Source: Streptomyces sp. SAJ15
GTDB lineage: Bacteria; Actinomycetota; Actinomycetes; Streptomycetales; Streptomycetaceae
Direction: 5' to 3'
NCBI RefSeq assembly: GCF_007595705.1
Contig: NZ_NISY01000022.1
Span: forward strand, 1-59,374
Length of the DNA: 59,374 nucleotides
This document shows positions 1-9,265 of this stretch, in pieces. Position numbers and translations under genes: made by a program. The notes below the pieces were generated by a model that was given only the letters and a program-made list of their open reading frames with translations, searched no databases and had not been told where the DNA came from. Numbering within the stretch: the first letter of the stretch is position 1; every line of letters begins with the position of its first letter.

Positions 1-6
1 GAGCAG

Positions 7-325
7 GGGGCCGGTGGGGCGGCCCCCTGCCGGAGGGTCAGGGGCCGGTGGGGCGGCCCCCTGCCGGAGGGTCAGGGGCCGGTGGGGCGGCCCCTTGTGG
101 GGGAAGCAAGGGGCCGGTGGGACGGCTTCCTTGCCCGGAAGGACAGGGGCCGGTGGGGCGGCCCCCTGTGGTGGGGGGCGGGGGCTGGTGGGGCAGCCCC
201 CGCTTCCGGTGGGGCGGGGGGCCGGTGGGGCGGCCCCCCGCCAGGGCGTCGGGAGCCGTTGGGGCGGCCCCCTGTGGGGGGGGAGTCGGGGCCGGTGGGG
301 CGGCCCTCAGTGGGGGGTGGGGGGT
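7..325. repeat. nine-copy tandem array of hairpin-forming 34-38 bp repeats
   Basis: About nine imperfect tandem units begin near 7, 41, 75, 110, 146, 181, 218, 251 and 288. The first two are identical over their full 34 bp and later ones diverge mainly in the spacer. The core GGGGCCGGTGGGGCGGCCCC folds as a GGGGCC/GGCCCC stem around a G-rich loop, so a transcript would carry a row of hairpins. The array lies just beyond the 3' end of the chitinase gene on the minus strand, so a terminator or 3'-stability role is possible. No gene is supported in 1-367; the open frames there are low-complexity Gly/Pro/Arg. Confidence 0.85.
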
Positions 326-367
326 GGGGTCTTCGTGGGAGCGAGGAGGAGGGAAACGGGAAGCGCC

Positions 368-1786
368 TCAGCCCTGGTAGGCGGCGAACGCCTTGGTGAA
401 CGCGTGATCGTCCTGGACGATGGAGCTACAGGTCGGCGAGGCGTGGTTCTGCGCGCCGCCGGGGCACTGCTTGTCGCGCGTCGCGGACCACATCGACAGC
501 CAACCCATCCCCTTGGACCGGGCGAAGTCCACCAGCTGCTTGGCGTCGTCGACCTTGAAGACCTCCACGGCGACGTCGTTGACGCCGATCATCGGGGTGA
601 CCGCCACGGCCTTCCAGGCGGCCGCGTCGCTGAGCCCCAGCACTCCCTTGACCTGCGCCTGGGTGGCGGTGGCGGCTTCGATCGCGTACTGCCCCATGTC
701 GCCGGTGAAGGACGACCCGTAGTCCATGGCCATGATGTTGACCGCGGAGACGGTCACGCCGTTCTTCTTGGCGTCCTCGACCAGGTTCACGCCGTCCTGG
801 GTGAGCCCGGTGGGCATCACCGGCAGGGTGAACGAGACGTCGAGGCCGGGGTGCTTCTTCTGGAGCTGGGCGATGGCCTTCGCGCGGCGGGTGTTGGCGA
901 CCGTGTTGGGGAGCGCGCCGCCCTCGATGTCGAAGTCGACCTTGGTGAGCTTGTACGCGTCCACCACCTTGCCGTAGGCGGTGGCGAGCTCCGAGGCCGA
1001 GGAGCAGACCAGGCCCAGCTCGGAGCCCGCGGCACCGCCGAAGGAGACCCGCACATCCCCGCCGGCCTTGCGTAGTTCGCCGATCTGCTTGGCGACGGCG
1101 TCGGCGCCGAGGTCGGTCACCCCGCCCCACTTCGGCGTGCAGTCGCCGCCGGACGTGACGAAGGCCAGGTTGAAGGTCTTCACCCCGGTCTTCTTGGCGG
1201 TGCCGATCAGGTCGTAGGCGGGGTGGAGGGAGGTGTCGACATACGGGGCGAACCGGCCGGCCTTGCCGCCGGGGGCCGGCGTCTGCGAGTCGGTCGGCGT
1301 GGGGGTGGGCCGCGGGGCGGAGGTGCTCGGCCGCGGCGCGGGCCCGTCGCCCGCCGAGCACTTGGCATCGTTGATCACGCACTCGACGGGGGCCAGGGCC
1401 TTGCCGGTCGTGGCGGCGGCGACGAAGCCGACCGTCACGGACTTGCCCGGGGCGATGGTCCCGTTCCAGCTCTCCGGCTTGACGGTGATGTTCCCCCCGC
1501 TGACGGTGTGCTTGCCGTTCCACACCGAGGTCACCTTGGTCCCGACCGGGAGGGTGAACTTCAGGGTCCAGCCGGACAGCTCCCGGTCGGTGTCATTGGT
1601 GATGACGTACTGGCCGGTGTAGCCGTTCGACCAGTGACTGGTCGTGGAGTAGGCGGCACCGACCGACGCGGCCTGGGCGGTGCCGGTGAGCGCGAACGCC
1701 CCACCCGTCGCGATCGCCACGACGACGCCGGCGCCTATCAGCTGCGCCCTTCGGCTCATGCGTCGACGGTGTTGGGAGGAACCCAT
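368..1786 (-). CDS. secreted chitinase-like protein, CBM2 plus GH18
   Basis: This 472-aa secreted protein probably hydrolyses or binds chitin. A basic N-terminus with a hydrophobic stretch (about residues 13-39, ending near TAQAA) is a signal peptide. Residues ~40-145 are a family 2 carbohydrate-binding module with conserved Trp residues and a Cys pair. A Pro/Thr linker (~150-175) leads to a GH18-type barrel (~178-470). The active-site strand reads KVDFDIEGG, keeping the catalytic DxE; the outermost Asp of the usual DGxDxDxE is not kept, as in a subset of actinobacterial GH18 enzymes. Met10 is an alternative start. The gene is single, with the hairpin array downstream and the two-component pair transcribed the same way upstream. 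Assignment to family is firm; activity is inferred. Confidence 0.9.
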   Translation of the reverse strand: MGSSQHRRRMSRRAQLIGAGVVVAIATGGAFALTGTAQAASVGAAYSTTSHWSNGYTGQYVITNDTDRELSGWTLKFTLPVGTKVTSVWNGKHTVSGGNITVKPESWNGTIAPGKSVTVGFVAAATTGKALAPVECVINDAKCSAGDGPAPRPSTSAPRPTPTPTDSQTPAPGGKAGRFAPYVDTSLHPAYDLIGTAKKTGVKTFNLAFVTSGGDCTPKWGGVTDLGADAVAKQIGELRKAGGDVRVSFGGAAGSELGLVCSSASELATAYGKVVDAYKLTKVDFDIEGGALPNTVANTRRAKAIAQLQKKHPGLDVSFTLPVMPTGLTQDGVNLVEDAKKNGVTVSAVNIMAMDYGSSFTGDMGQYAIEAATATQAQVKGVLGLSDAAAWKAVAVTPMIGVNDVAVEVFKVDDAKQLVDFARSKGMGWLSMWSATRDKQCPGGAQNHASPTCSSIVQDDHAFTKAFAAYQG

Positions 1787-2070
1787 CGCATTGCCTGCCT
1801 GTCATATGTCGGGGGTGAGTGCGAGCAGCACGCTAGCGAGAACGAATCGGGCAAATGACCGGATCGGGGCTGTGGACGCACTTCTTATGGCGCGCTTAAG
1901 GAAGCCATCGGCCGCGATTAAAGCTGACCCTCAGAGGAGTACCGCCGCACACCGCAGCGGCTCTGACGAGGCATCGGGCAGCCTCTGAAAGAGCGTCGGA
2001 ACGCCGGCCCGCGCGGTAGGCGCACACCCGTTGTTCCCGCCCGGCGGCACTCCCACGTCCAGCCCGGTGG

Positions 2071-3534
2071 TCAGACCTGGGACGGGCGCCGGGCGCGGCC
2101 GCGCCGGAAGCGCCTTGCGCGGGCCGCGCGCGACATGCGGCGCCCCCTGCGCGAGCCCCCGTTCCCGTGGAGCGCGAGCCAGACCCGCACCTCCGTACCG
2201 CCGAGCACCGAGCGGCCGATCCGTACGTCCCCGCCGGTGGACTCGGCGACCCGGCGCACGATGTCCAGGCCGAGGCCGGTGGAGCCGGGGCCGCCGTCGC
2301 CGTGGCCGCGGCGCAGCGCGGCGTCGGGGTCCGCGATGCCCGGGCCGGCGTCCGAGACCAGCACGATCACCGCCTCCTCGCTGCGGTGCACGTCCACCGC
2401 GAAGGCGGTTCCCTCGGGGGTGTGTCGGAAGACGTTGCCGAGCATCGCGTCGAGCGCGGCCACGAGTTCGGAACGGGCGGCCGGAACCCACGCGGTCTCG
2501 GAGACGCCGGCGAGCCGCACCGTACGCCCCTCGTCCTCGGCGAGCGCGGACCAGAAGTCCATCCGCTCGCGAATGACCTCGCAGGCGTCGCAGCCGACGG
2601 GGGCATGCGTCTTGGCCTCCCGCGCGGTGCGGATCAGCTGGTCCACCTCGCGTTCCAGCTGGGCGACGGCGGCGCGCGTCTGGTCGGCGGCCGGGCCCTC
2701 GCCCAGGGAGGCGGCGTTGAGCCGCAGGACGGTCAGCGGGGTGCGCAGTCGGTGCGAGAGGTCGGCGGCCAGCTCCCGCTCACTGGCGAGGAGTTGCACC
2801 ACCTGGTCGGCCATGGAGTTGAACGCGACGGCGGCCGCGCGCAGTTCGGCCGGGCCGTCCTCGCGCACCCGCACGCCCAGCCGGCCGTCGCCCAGCTCCT
2901 GGGCCGCGCGGGCGAGCCGCTCCGCCGGGCGCACCAGGCGCAGGCCGAGCCGGTCGGCGGTGGCGACGGAGCCGGCGATCAGGGCGAAGCCGACACCGGT
3001 CAGGATCACCCAGGAGGTGGTGACGCCGTTGCTGACCGCGCGGTGCGGCACGAACACCTCGACGACCGCGAACTCACGGGCGCTCAGGGCGGTCGGCTGG
3101 AGCAGCGCGTAGCCGCCGGGTACGGGGGTGATGGTGGAGCGACCGCGTCGGGCCACCTCCACGACGCGCGGGTCGGCACGCCGCTCGCCGACGACGTACG
3201 CGTCGTGGGGGCCCTCGCGCGACGCGTCGACCAGCCCGTGGCGGGAGCCGCCGTGGGCGCCGTCACGCCGCCCGTCGTGGAGCTCCCGGGTGCCCGGCAC
3301 ATGGACCGCCATCCGGCCGTCGCCGCCCGCCTGGGAGCTGGCGACGGCCCGTTCCAGCTGGCCGCGGTCGGTGGTGATGGCGAGCGCGGGGCGGATCTGG
3401 GCCGCCTGCCGCTCGGCGTCGGTGAACGCCCGGTCCCTGGCCAGCTCCTTGACCACCAGCCCGAGCGGCACGGCGAAGGCCAGCACCACCATCACGGTGA
3501 CGGCTAGTGAGACCTTGACCAGTGCCCATCTCAC
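2071..3534 (-). CDS. two-component sensor histidine kinase
   Basis: This 487-aa membrane kinase starts at GTG, which overlaps the stop of the response-regulator gene (GTGA), so the pair is translationally coupled. TM1 is residues ~7-28 and TM2 ~172-194, with an extracytoplasmic sensor domain between. HAMP follows (~195-250), then the dimerisation domain with the phosphorylated His261 in SHRLRTP, then an HATPase_c domain with DAGPGI and a GSTGLGLDIV G-box. The last ~25 residues are an Arg-rich tail. The kinase phosphorylates the regulator encoded immediately upstream; the signal cannot be read from the sequence. Confidence 0.93.
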   Translation of the reverse strand: MRWALVKVSLAVTVMVVLAFAVPLGLVVKELARDRAFTDAERQAAQIRPALAITTDRGQLERAVASSQAGGDGRMAVHVPGTRELHDGRRDGAHGGSRHGLVDASREGPHDAYVVGERRADPRVVEVARRGRSTITPVPGGYALLQPTALSAREFAVVEVFVPHRAVSNGVTTSWVILTGVGFALIAGSVATADRLGLRLVRPAERLARAAQELGDGRLGVRVREDGPAELRAAAVAFNSMADQVVQLLASERELAADLSHRLRTPLTVLRLNAASLGEGPAADQTRAAVAQLEREVDQLIRTAREAKTHAPVGCDACEVIRERMDFWSALAEDEGRTVRLAGVSETAWVPAARSELVAALDAMLGNVFRHTPEGTAFAVDVHRSEEAVIVLVSDAGPGIADPDAALRRGHGDGGPGSTGLGLDIVRRVAESTGGDVRIGRSVLGGTEVRVWLALHGNGGSRRGRRMSRAARARRFRRGRARRPSQV

Positions 3535-4310
3535 AGGCTCGACTCCGGGTGCGACGGGGGCCGGTGCGGGGGCGGCGGCGGGGGTGGCGTCGACGCGTCC
3601 GGCGGGGGCTCCAGCTTGACCCCGACCCCGCGCAGGGTGTGCAGGTAGCGCGGCCTCGCGGCCGTCTCACCGAGCTTGCGGCGCAGCCAGGACAGATGGA
3701 CGTCGATGGTCTGGTCGTCGCCGTAGGACTGCTGCCAGACCTCGGCCAGCAGCTCCTTGCGCGCCACCACGACGCCGGGCCGCCCGGCCAGGAAGGCCAG
3801 CAGGTCGAACTCGCGCCGGGTCAGGTCCAGCGGGGCGCCGTCGAGTTCGGCCTGGCGGCGCAGCGGATCGATGGACAGCCCACCCACCCGCAGCACGCGC
3901 GAGGGCTCCGGCTCGCCGCCGGCCCAGCCGCCTCCGGCCCCCGCCCCGCCGCGCGCGCGACGCAGCACGGCGGCCATGCGGGCCGTCAGGTGCGCCACCG
4001 AGAACGGCTTGACCAGGTAGTCGTCGGCACCGTCGGTGAGCAGTCGGACGATCTCCGCCTCGTCGTCCCGCGCGGTGGCCACGATCACCGGCACATCGGT
4101 GATGCCACGCAACATCTTCAACGCCTGCGCCCCGTCCAGATCGGGCAGGCCGAGATCGAGGATGACCACGTCGAAGCCGACGTGGGCCACCTCGCGCAAC
4201 GCCTCCAGTGCGGTGCCGACGCTGCGTACGGTGTGGGACGCCTCCGTCAGCTGCCGGATGAGGGCGGAGCGCACGAACGGGTCGTCCTCAACGACCAGCA
4301 CTCTTGCCAT
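3531..4310 (-). CDS. OmpR/PhoB-family response regulator
   Basis: Receiver domain (residues ~1-120) with acidic pocket ED9-D10, phosphoacceptor Asp52 in ILDLGLPDLDG and a conserved Lys in the VKPFS segment. A variable Gly/Ala linker follows, then a C-terminal winged helix (~165-245) with LTRREFDLLAFLA. A Pro-rich tail ends the protein. I chose ATG at 4310 because the receiver fold begins directly there, although the frame stays open further upstream. It forms an operon with the downstream kinase (4-bp overlap) and lies only 33 bp from the divergent secreted-protein gene, so the promoters must overlap coding sequence or be very compact. Confidence 0.92.
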   Translation of the reverse strand: MARVLVVEDDPFVRSALIRQLTEASHTVRSVGTALEALREVAHVGFDVVILDLGLPDLDGAQALKMLRGITDVPVIVATARDDEAEIVRLLTDGADDYLVKPFSVAHLTARMAAVLRRARGGAGAGGGWAGGEPEPSRVLRVGGLSIDPLRRQAELDGAPLDLTRREFDLLAFLAGRPGVVVARKELLAEVWQQSYGDDQTIDVHLSWLRRKLGETAARPRYLHTLRGVGVKLEPPPDASTPPPPPPPHRPPSHPESSL

Positions 4311-4343
4311 GGGCGGCACCGTACGCCATTCGAGTGAGGCAGT

Positions 4344-4871
4344 ATGAGCCGGATGCGACGAGGTCTTCTGCACGCGCTGGCCTGGGCGCTGGCCACGAGC
4401 GCGGCAATGGCGGTGTCCTGGTACGGCGTGCGCACGGTGCTGACGGGCACCGCGTACGAGCCGCCACGCGCGCTGCCCATCTCCGATGCCGCGCTACCGA
4501 CGGCCTCCCCCGAGCTGGCCTCCTCCACCCACCGTCCCAAGCCGCCCTCGGTGGACTCCCCCACGCCGCCCCGCCGGTCCGGGCGCGCGACCCCGCGGCC
4601 GGCCGCGCCCTCACCCCCCAGGCCGCCGTCCCGGCCCCGCGCGGACGGCGGGAAGGTGAAGAACTACTCGGTCAAGGGCGGCCGGGTCGTCTTCGACCTC
4701 GGGACGAGCTCGGCCACCCTGGTCTCGGCGACGCCGGACGCGGAGTGGCAGATGCGGGTGTGGACGCAGAGCGCCTGGATCCGGGTGGACTTCGTCTCGG
4801 ACGAGGAGACGACCTCGGTCTTCGCGACCTGGAACGGCCATCCGCCGCGGGTGCAGGTCGTGCAGGACTGA
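4344..4871 (+). CDS. secreted or membrane-anchored protein of unknown function
   Basis: This 175-aa protein is transcribed divergently from the two-component operon. An N-terminal basic/hydrophobic segment (~5-35) is a signal peptide or anchor. Residues ~45-105 are a Pro/Ser/Arg-rich linker and ~108-175 form a small beta-rich domain (VKNYSVKGGRVVFDLG to the C-terminus). The layout matches actinobacterial accessory proteins that sit beside sensor kinases, so a role in signal input is plausible but inferred only from position. I do not recognise the C-terminal domain. Confidence 0.75.
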   Translation: MSRMRRGLLHALAWALATSAAMAVSWYGVRTVLTGTAYEPPRALPISDAALPTASPELASSTHRPKPPSVDSPTPPRRSGRATPRPAAPSPPRPPSRPRADGGKVKNYSVKGGRVVFDLGTSSATLVSATPDAEWQMRVWTQSAWIRVDFVSDEETTSVFATWNGHPPRVQVVQD

Positions 4872-4935
4872 GCCGCGTGGCGACCCGGGCGGCGGGAGTG
4901 CCGGCGCACGGCCGGCGCTCGCGGGGAAGGGCGGG

Positions 4936-5808
4936 CTAGCGGAACACCCCGGGCGGCGGTGCGGGCGAGGCGACCGCGCCGGCGTCGGTCACCGCCGCCG
5001 CGCCGCCGGTGAACTCCAGCAGCGCCCGACCGTGTTCCACCCGCGCGGGGTGCGGGTCACCCGCCGCCCGGCGGCGCAGCTCGGCCACCGGCAGCTCCTG
5101 GTCGGAGGCGAGCAGCACCGCGTTCCCGAAGCGTCGTCCGCGCAGCACGGCGGGGTCGGCCATCAGGCACAGCTCGGGGAACTCGGTGCGCACCGTGGCG
5201 ATCTGCGCCTTGAGGTGGGCCAGCGGCGGACCGTCGGCGATGTTCGCCGCGTACAGCCCGCCGGGGCGCAGCGCGCGCCGCACCTCGCGCACGAACTCGG
5301 TGCTGGTGAGGTGGGCGGGGGTGCGGGCGGAGCTGAAGACGTCGGCGATGATCAGGTCGGCGGAGCCGTCGGTCACCTTGGCGAGCCCGGCCCGCGCGTC
5401 CATCCCGCGCACCCGGACGCGCCAGCCGCGGTCCAGCGGCAGATGCTCCCGGACGAACCCGATGAGCGCGGTGTCGACTTCGACGATCTGCTGGGTGGCG
5501 CGGGGCCGGGTGGCCGCGATGTAGCGGGCGAGGGTGAAGGCCCCGCCGCCCAGGTGCACGGCGTGGAGGCCGCGGTCGCCGGTCGGGGTGGCGAGATCGG
5601 CGATGTGGCCCAGCCGACGCTGGTACTCGAAGTCGAGATAGGCCGGGTCGTCCAGGTCCACATGGGACTGGGGGGCGCCGTCCAGCAGCAGGGTCCAGCC
5701 GCGCGGGCGGTCGCGGTCGGGTATCAGCTCCGCCCAGCCGCCGTCGACCGGTCCCGCGACCGGTTCGGGGGCCCGCCCCCGGCCTTGCCTGCCTCTGCTC
5801 TTCGCCAC
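4936..5808 (-). CDS. spermidine-synthase-like methyltransferase-fold protein
   Basis: The 290-aa product has the Rossmann-type fold of polyamine aminopropyltransferases: a Gly-rich SAM/dcSAM loop VHLGGGAFTLARYI followed by the acidic strand end VEVDTALIGFVREHLPL, then DLIIADVFS. Actinobacterial stand-alone proteins of this type are annotated as spermidine-synthase-like and lack proven polyamine activity. I chose GTG at 5808 (VAKSRGRQG) because the preceding 34 residues (to an ATG at 5910) are low-complexity; the ATG is the alternative. It is a single gene, convergent with the secreted protein at 4344-4871. Confidence 0.8.
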   Translation of the reverse strand: MAKSRGRQGRGRAPEPVAGPVDGGWAELIPDRDRPRGWTLLLDGAPQSHVDLDDPAYLDFEYQRRLGHIADLATPTGDRGLHAVHLGGGAFTLARYIAATRPRATQQIVEVDTALIGFVREHLPLDRGWRVRVRGMDARAGLAKVTDGSADLIIADVFSSARTPAHLTSTEFVREVRRALRPGGLYAANIADGPPLAHLKAQIATVRTEFPELCLMADPAVLRGRRFGNAVLLASDQELPVAELRRRAAGDPHPARVEHGRALLEFTGGAAAVTDAGAVASPAPPPGVFR

Positions 5809-6001
5809 GCGTCCAGTATCGCCCGGGGCCGAGGAGGGCCCGGCGGGGCGTGCGCGACGGGTGCCGCGGTCGCCGGCCGGCGCCTCGGACGCCGGCGCCG
5901 TGCGAGTCACCGGACGTCGTCGGCGGGGCGGTCCAGGGAGTGACCGGAGGGGGCGGACGCCACCGGGTGACCGCGCGGGGCGCGGGCCGGCGAGGCCCGG
6001 G

Positions 6002-6451
6002 TCACTGGCAGCGGTCGACGGCCTCGATGGTGCGGGCCGCCTCGCCCAGCGCCTCGCGCAGCGCCTGGGGGTCGGTGGCCGCGATGTACGTCGCGTGCGG
6101 GGGGACCAGCCAGCCGGTGCCGGTCACCGGGGGCTCCGCCGCACCGTGCCCCTCGTCGACCGGGGCGCGCCCGAACGTCTGGGTGCACGCGCTGCCCGGC
6201 AGGTCCCAGCCGGCCGCGGTGCCGGGCGGCACCAGGAAGCCCAGAGTGTCGCCCGCGCCGTCGTGCAGCACCGGGCCCACTCCGCCGCCGACCCGCAGCC
6301 GCAGGATGTCCACCGCCTCCAGGCCCTGGCGGGCGGGGACGGTGACGAGGTCGCACCGCTGGTCGCCGTGGAAGCCGTGGAAGCCGTGCGGGCCGTGAAG
6401 GTGCCGGGGCGGCGTCCGCGAGCCGTTGAAGTCCACTCGGGCCTTCGCCAA
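6002..6451 (-). CDS. small conserved protein, distantly Prim-Pol-like
   Basis: This 149-aa cytoplasmic protein contains VTVPARQGLEAVDIL, then a GPVLHDG turn, then LGFLVPPG, then TGWLVPPH and a C-terminal helix. The order parallels 15542-16207 (ISVPALFGRHM, GPV, ILIFAMPG, ARWLVAPT, C-terminal helix). Both recall the alpha/beta scaffold of actinobacterial bifunctional primase/polymerase N-terminal domains without obvious catalytic residues; that relation is my inference. The start is TTG at 6451, because GAGGAGGGG lies 7 bp upstream. The ATG at 6499 is the alternative. It is divergent from the NsdA-like regulator, with a palindrome between. Confidence 0.7.
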   Translation of the reverse strand: MAKARVDFNGSRTPPRHLHGPHGFHGFHGDQRCDLVTVPARQGLEAVDILRLRVGGGVGPVLHDGAGDTLGFLVPPGTAAGWDLPGSACTQTFGRAPVDEGHGAAEPPVTGTGWLVPPHATYIAATDPQALREALGEAARTIEAVDRCQ

Positions 6452-6502
6452 GGGAAACCCCTCCTCACGCTCGTAACCGCGTACATATGCCAGGTTCAAC
6501 GC

Positions 6503-6515
6503 TTGACCATGTCAA
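6503..6515. promoter_or_regulatory. perfect inverted repeat TTGAC-N3-GTCAA in divergent promoter region
   Basis: TTGACCATGTCAA is a perfect 5-bp-arm palindrome in the 218-bp gap between the divergent genes starting at 6451 and 6670. On the minus strand it supplies a TTGACA hexamer that could be a -35 element, so a bound protein would block that promoter. On the plus strand TATAAG (6605-6610), with TTTGTA 18 bp upstream, is a candidate promoter for the regulator gene at 6670. Confidence 0.45.
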
Positions 6516-6669
6516 CGGCTACGGCGCAATGCCCTCATAAAGGATGGCAGTTCATGGCAGATCGCGCGTGAGATATCCGGTTTGTAGCCAAAGTCCTGAT
6601 GTCGTATAAGACGGCGGCGGTACGGTGCAGCTCCGCCGAAACGGCATCACCGTAGGGAAAGGGCTGGCC

Positions 6670-8304
6670 ATGACGCCGCTTCCCGGGTCCTCGTCGCCTT
6701 CGTCGTCGCCCTCCGCACCACCGTCCCCCGCCCCCGCTCCGCCCGTCGCCGCACCCGTCCCCCAGGCCGCGCGCCCGATCCCCGCCACCTCGCCCAACAC
6801 CGCGTTCCGACGGCTGCGCGGACAGCTGTCGCCCGCCGAGTTCGCGGCCGTGGTGCGCCGGGCCGCGCGCGAGATCGGCGAACAGGTGTCGTGTGACGCC
6901 CGTTACATCGGGCGCGTGGAGTCCGGGGCGATCCGCTGCCCCAACTACGCGTACGAACGGGTGTTCCGGCATATGTTCCCCGGCCGGACGCTCACGGACC
7001 TGGGATTCGCCCCGCGCGAGGCGGTGCGCGGCTACGCGGCGCGCGGGGTCGCGATGAACGGGAGCGTGCGGGACCGCGCGGAGCGCGAGGACCCGGCGCA
7101 CAGAGGCATGGCCGGCGTGGACGGGGCGTACGCGGTCGCTTCCGCACCATCGCCGTCCGGCTTCGGTCAGGACCCGTCCTACCCGACCGATTCCGGGCAT
7201 CCGGCCGCCGCGCGTCCACGCCCCGGCCCGCCCACCGACCCCGATATCGACGTCTACGAGGAGAGCGACGTGCTGCGTCGCGCGTTCATCACCGGCGGCC
7301 CGACCGCCGTGGCCACCGCCCCCTGGGGAACGCCCGGGCGGGACGGCGGCGAGGAGGGCGGCGACGCCTGGCCCGACGGGCCGGTCCCCGGCCACCACCG
7401 GGCCGGCGAGGCCGAGGCGGCCGCCGTGGAGGACGCGGTGCGCCACATCCGGCTGTTCGACGACCGCTACGGCGCCGACGGGCTCTATCTGCGCTCCGCG
7501 CGGCCGCTGCGCACCGCCTACGCCCTCCTCGACGCGGGAGCGCAACGCCAGTCGGTCTCGGATCGGCTGCACACCGGGGCAGGCGAGCTCGCCATCTCGG
7601 TGGGGTGGCTCGCCCACGACTCCGGCCGCTTCGCCGACGCCCGCTCGCACTACGCCGAGGCGCTGGCCACCGCGCGCGTCGCCGACGACCGGGCGCTGGA
7701 GGCGCACGCGTTCTGCAACATCGCCTTCCTCGCCCGCGATGTCGGCCGACCGCGCGAGGCGGTGCGCGCGGCCCAGGCCGCGCACGGCGCCGCGCGGGGC
7801 CTCGCCTCGCCCCGACTGCTGTCGCTGATCGCGCTGCGCGAGGCGGGCGGTTGGGCCGGGCTGGCCGACCGCACGGCGTGCGAGCACGCGCTGCTGCGGG
7901 CGCAGCGGCTCTTCGGGCGGGGCCCCTCGGCCGCCGACCCGGAGTGGATGAGCTTCTACGGCGAGGCGGAGTTGGAGGGCCTGGAGGCGCAGGTCTGGTC
8001 CGCGCTGGGCGACTGGCAGCGGGCGGCCGAGCACGCGCGGCACGCCGTCGACCTCCAGAAACCGCACTTCGCGCGGAACATCGCGCTGTTCACCGCGGAG
8101 CTCGCCGCCGACCTCGCCGCCGGCGGCCGCCCCGAAGAGGCCGCCGTGGAGGCGCGGCGCACCCAGGACCTGCTCTCCCGCGTGCAGTCCAGCCGCATCC
8201 GGGCCATGCTCGGCAGCGCCGCCCGCACCCTCCGCGCCTACGCGCGCAACGCGACCGTCGCCGACTTCCTCACCCGCTATGCGGCGGCCGGCCACCCGGC
8301 GTGA
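6670..8304 (+). CDS. NsdA-like HTH/TPR transcriptional regulator
   Basis: The 544-aa product has a Pro/Ser/Ala-rich N-terminus (~1-40), an XRE-like helix-turn-helix region (~45-105, with AREIGEQVSCDARYIGRVESG) and, after a low-complexity linker, an all-helical TPR-like half (~260-540) with repeated A-x8-A helices. This architecture matches NsdA, a Streptomyces negative regulator of differentiation and antibiotic production; orthology is not proven. ATG 6670 is preceded by GGGAAAGGG; an in-frame upstream start at 6625 lacks this. Control of neighbouring or distant developmental genes is inferred from family. Confidence 0.78.
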   Translation: MTPLPGSSSPSSSPSAPPSPAPAPPVAAPVPQAARPIPATSPNTAFRRLRGQLSPAEFAAVVRRAAREIGEQVSCDARYIGRVESGAIRCPNYAYERVFRHMFPGRTLTDLGFAPREAVRGYAARGVAMNGSVRDRAEREDPAHRGMAGVDGAYAVASAPSPSGFGQDPSYPTDSGHPAAARPRPGPPTDPDIDVYEESDVLRRAFITGGPTAVATAPWGTPGRDGGEEGGDAWPDGPVPGHHRAGEAEAAAVEDAVRHIRLFDDRYGADGLYLRSARPLRTAYALLDAGAQRQSVSDRLHTGAGELAISVGWLAHDSGRFADARSHYAEALATARVADDRALEAHAFCNIAFLARDVGRPREAVRAAQAAHGAARGLASPRLLSLIALREAGGWAGLADRTACEHALLRAQRLFGRGPSAADPEWMSFYGEAELEGLEAQVWSALGDWQRAAEHARHAVDLQKPHFARNIALFTAELAADLAAGGRPEEAAVEARRTQDLLSRVQSSRIRAMLGSAARTLRAYARNATVADFLTRYAAAGHPA

Positions 8305-8671
8305 CCCGCGCGGGCTGGACCCGTGCGGCAACGGCGGGTCGTCGTCCGCCCACCCCGGGCCGGGCCGTGCCGCCCCGCGCGGGCGACGACTCCTCGGCCT
8401 GAGACGACCGAAGCCGGCGGTGCGACCGGCGCGGAGGCTGCGACCGAGGCGGCTGGCGCGACCGACGCGGGCGGTGCCGTGCGGGACCCGCGGAGTGCCC
8501 GTCCGACCCGTCCGAGCCGAGACCGGCCGGCTTCGGGTGCCGAGGAAGCCGAGCGGGCCGTGGCACGGCCCCGCGCGGGCCGCCGTACGGAGGGCGACCA
8601 CCCGCCCCACATCGCACGGGCTCCCCGCGCGGGCGTGCCGCGCGGCGGCCGAGGGCGGGCGGGCGGCGGGG
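8305..8671. other. intergenic, no supported gene
   Basis: The 367 bp between two convergent genes hold only Gly/Ala/Arg-rich low-complexity frames. GACCGANGCGG-like direct repeats occur around 8405-8470. I see no clear promoter, terminator or RNA. Confidence 0.6.
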
Positions 8672-9265
8672 CTAGGCCAGGTGTCCCGTGTCGTTCCACC
8701 GCTCGATGGCCGGCTCGCCGTAGGCCCAGCCCAGGATGGACAGCGAGGTGGGCTCCAGGCGCAGCCGGGCGGCGAAGGAGGCGTCGAGGCCCAGCCAGCG
8801 GGCGGCGAGCGTACGCAGGATGTGGCCGTGGGCGAAGACGAGCACATCGCGGTCCTCGCCACGTGCCCACTCGATCACCTCGTCGGCCCGCGCGGCCACC
8901 TGTGCCAGGGTCTCGCCCTCGGGGACCCCGTCGCGCCAGATGAGCCAGCCGGGCCGGTCCGCCTTGATCTGGGCGGGGGTCAGGCCCTCGTACGCGCCGT
9001 AGTCCCACTCCATCAGCGCGTCCCAGCCCCGGGCCCGGTCGCCGAAGCCGGCCAGCTCGCTGGTCTCCTTGGCCCGCACCAGCGGGCTGGTGCGCACCTC
9101 CACGCCCGGCAGCCCCGCCCACGGCTCGCGGTGCAGCCGCTCGCCCAGGAGCTTGGCGCCGCGCCGACCCTCGTCCAGCAGCGGGATGTCGGTACGGCCG
9201 GTGTGGCGGCCGCTCAGCGACCACTCCGTCTGACCGTGCCGGGCGAGCAGGATGCGCGGTGCCAT
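8672..9265 (-). CDS. histidine phosphatase family protein (phosphoglycerate-mutase-like)
   Basis: This 197-aa cytoplasmic protein has the signature LARHGQTEW (catalytic His10 in the RHG motif), a GRTDIPLLDEGRRGA segment, the second Arg/Glu region EWDYGAYEGLT and a late VFAHGHILR containing the second catalytic His. This is the branch used for acid phosphatases and cofactor-dependent mutases, so the substrate cannot be named. The length is normal for a single-domain member. It stands alone, divergent from the PAP2 gene, with a large palindrome between. Confidence 0.93.
   Translation of the reverse strand: MAPRILLARHGQTEWSLSGRHTGRTDIPLLDEGRRGAKLLGERLHREPWAGLPGVEVRTSPLVRAKETSELAGFGDRARGWDALMEWDYGAYEGLTPAQIKADRPGWLIWRDGVPEGETLAQVAARADEVIEWARGEDRDVLVFAHGHILRTLAARWLGLDASFAARLRLEPTSLSILGWAYGEPAIERWNDTGHLA

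Noticed and set aside
7..325. CRISPR-like regular repeats
   Set aside because: Units are contiguous hairpin repeats with related, not unique, spacers, and no cas genes are in the window (the Cas4-like nuclease is in a helicase operon).
6535..8862. 775-aa frame antisense to the NsdA-like regulator
   Set aside because: No domain is recognisable and the opposite strand has an HTH and TPR-like protein with a good start.
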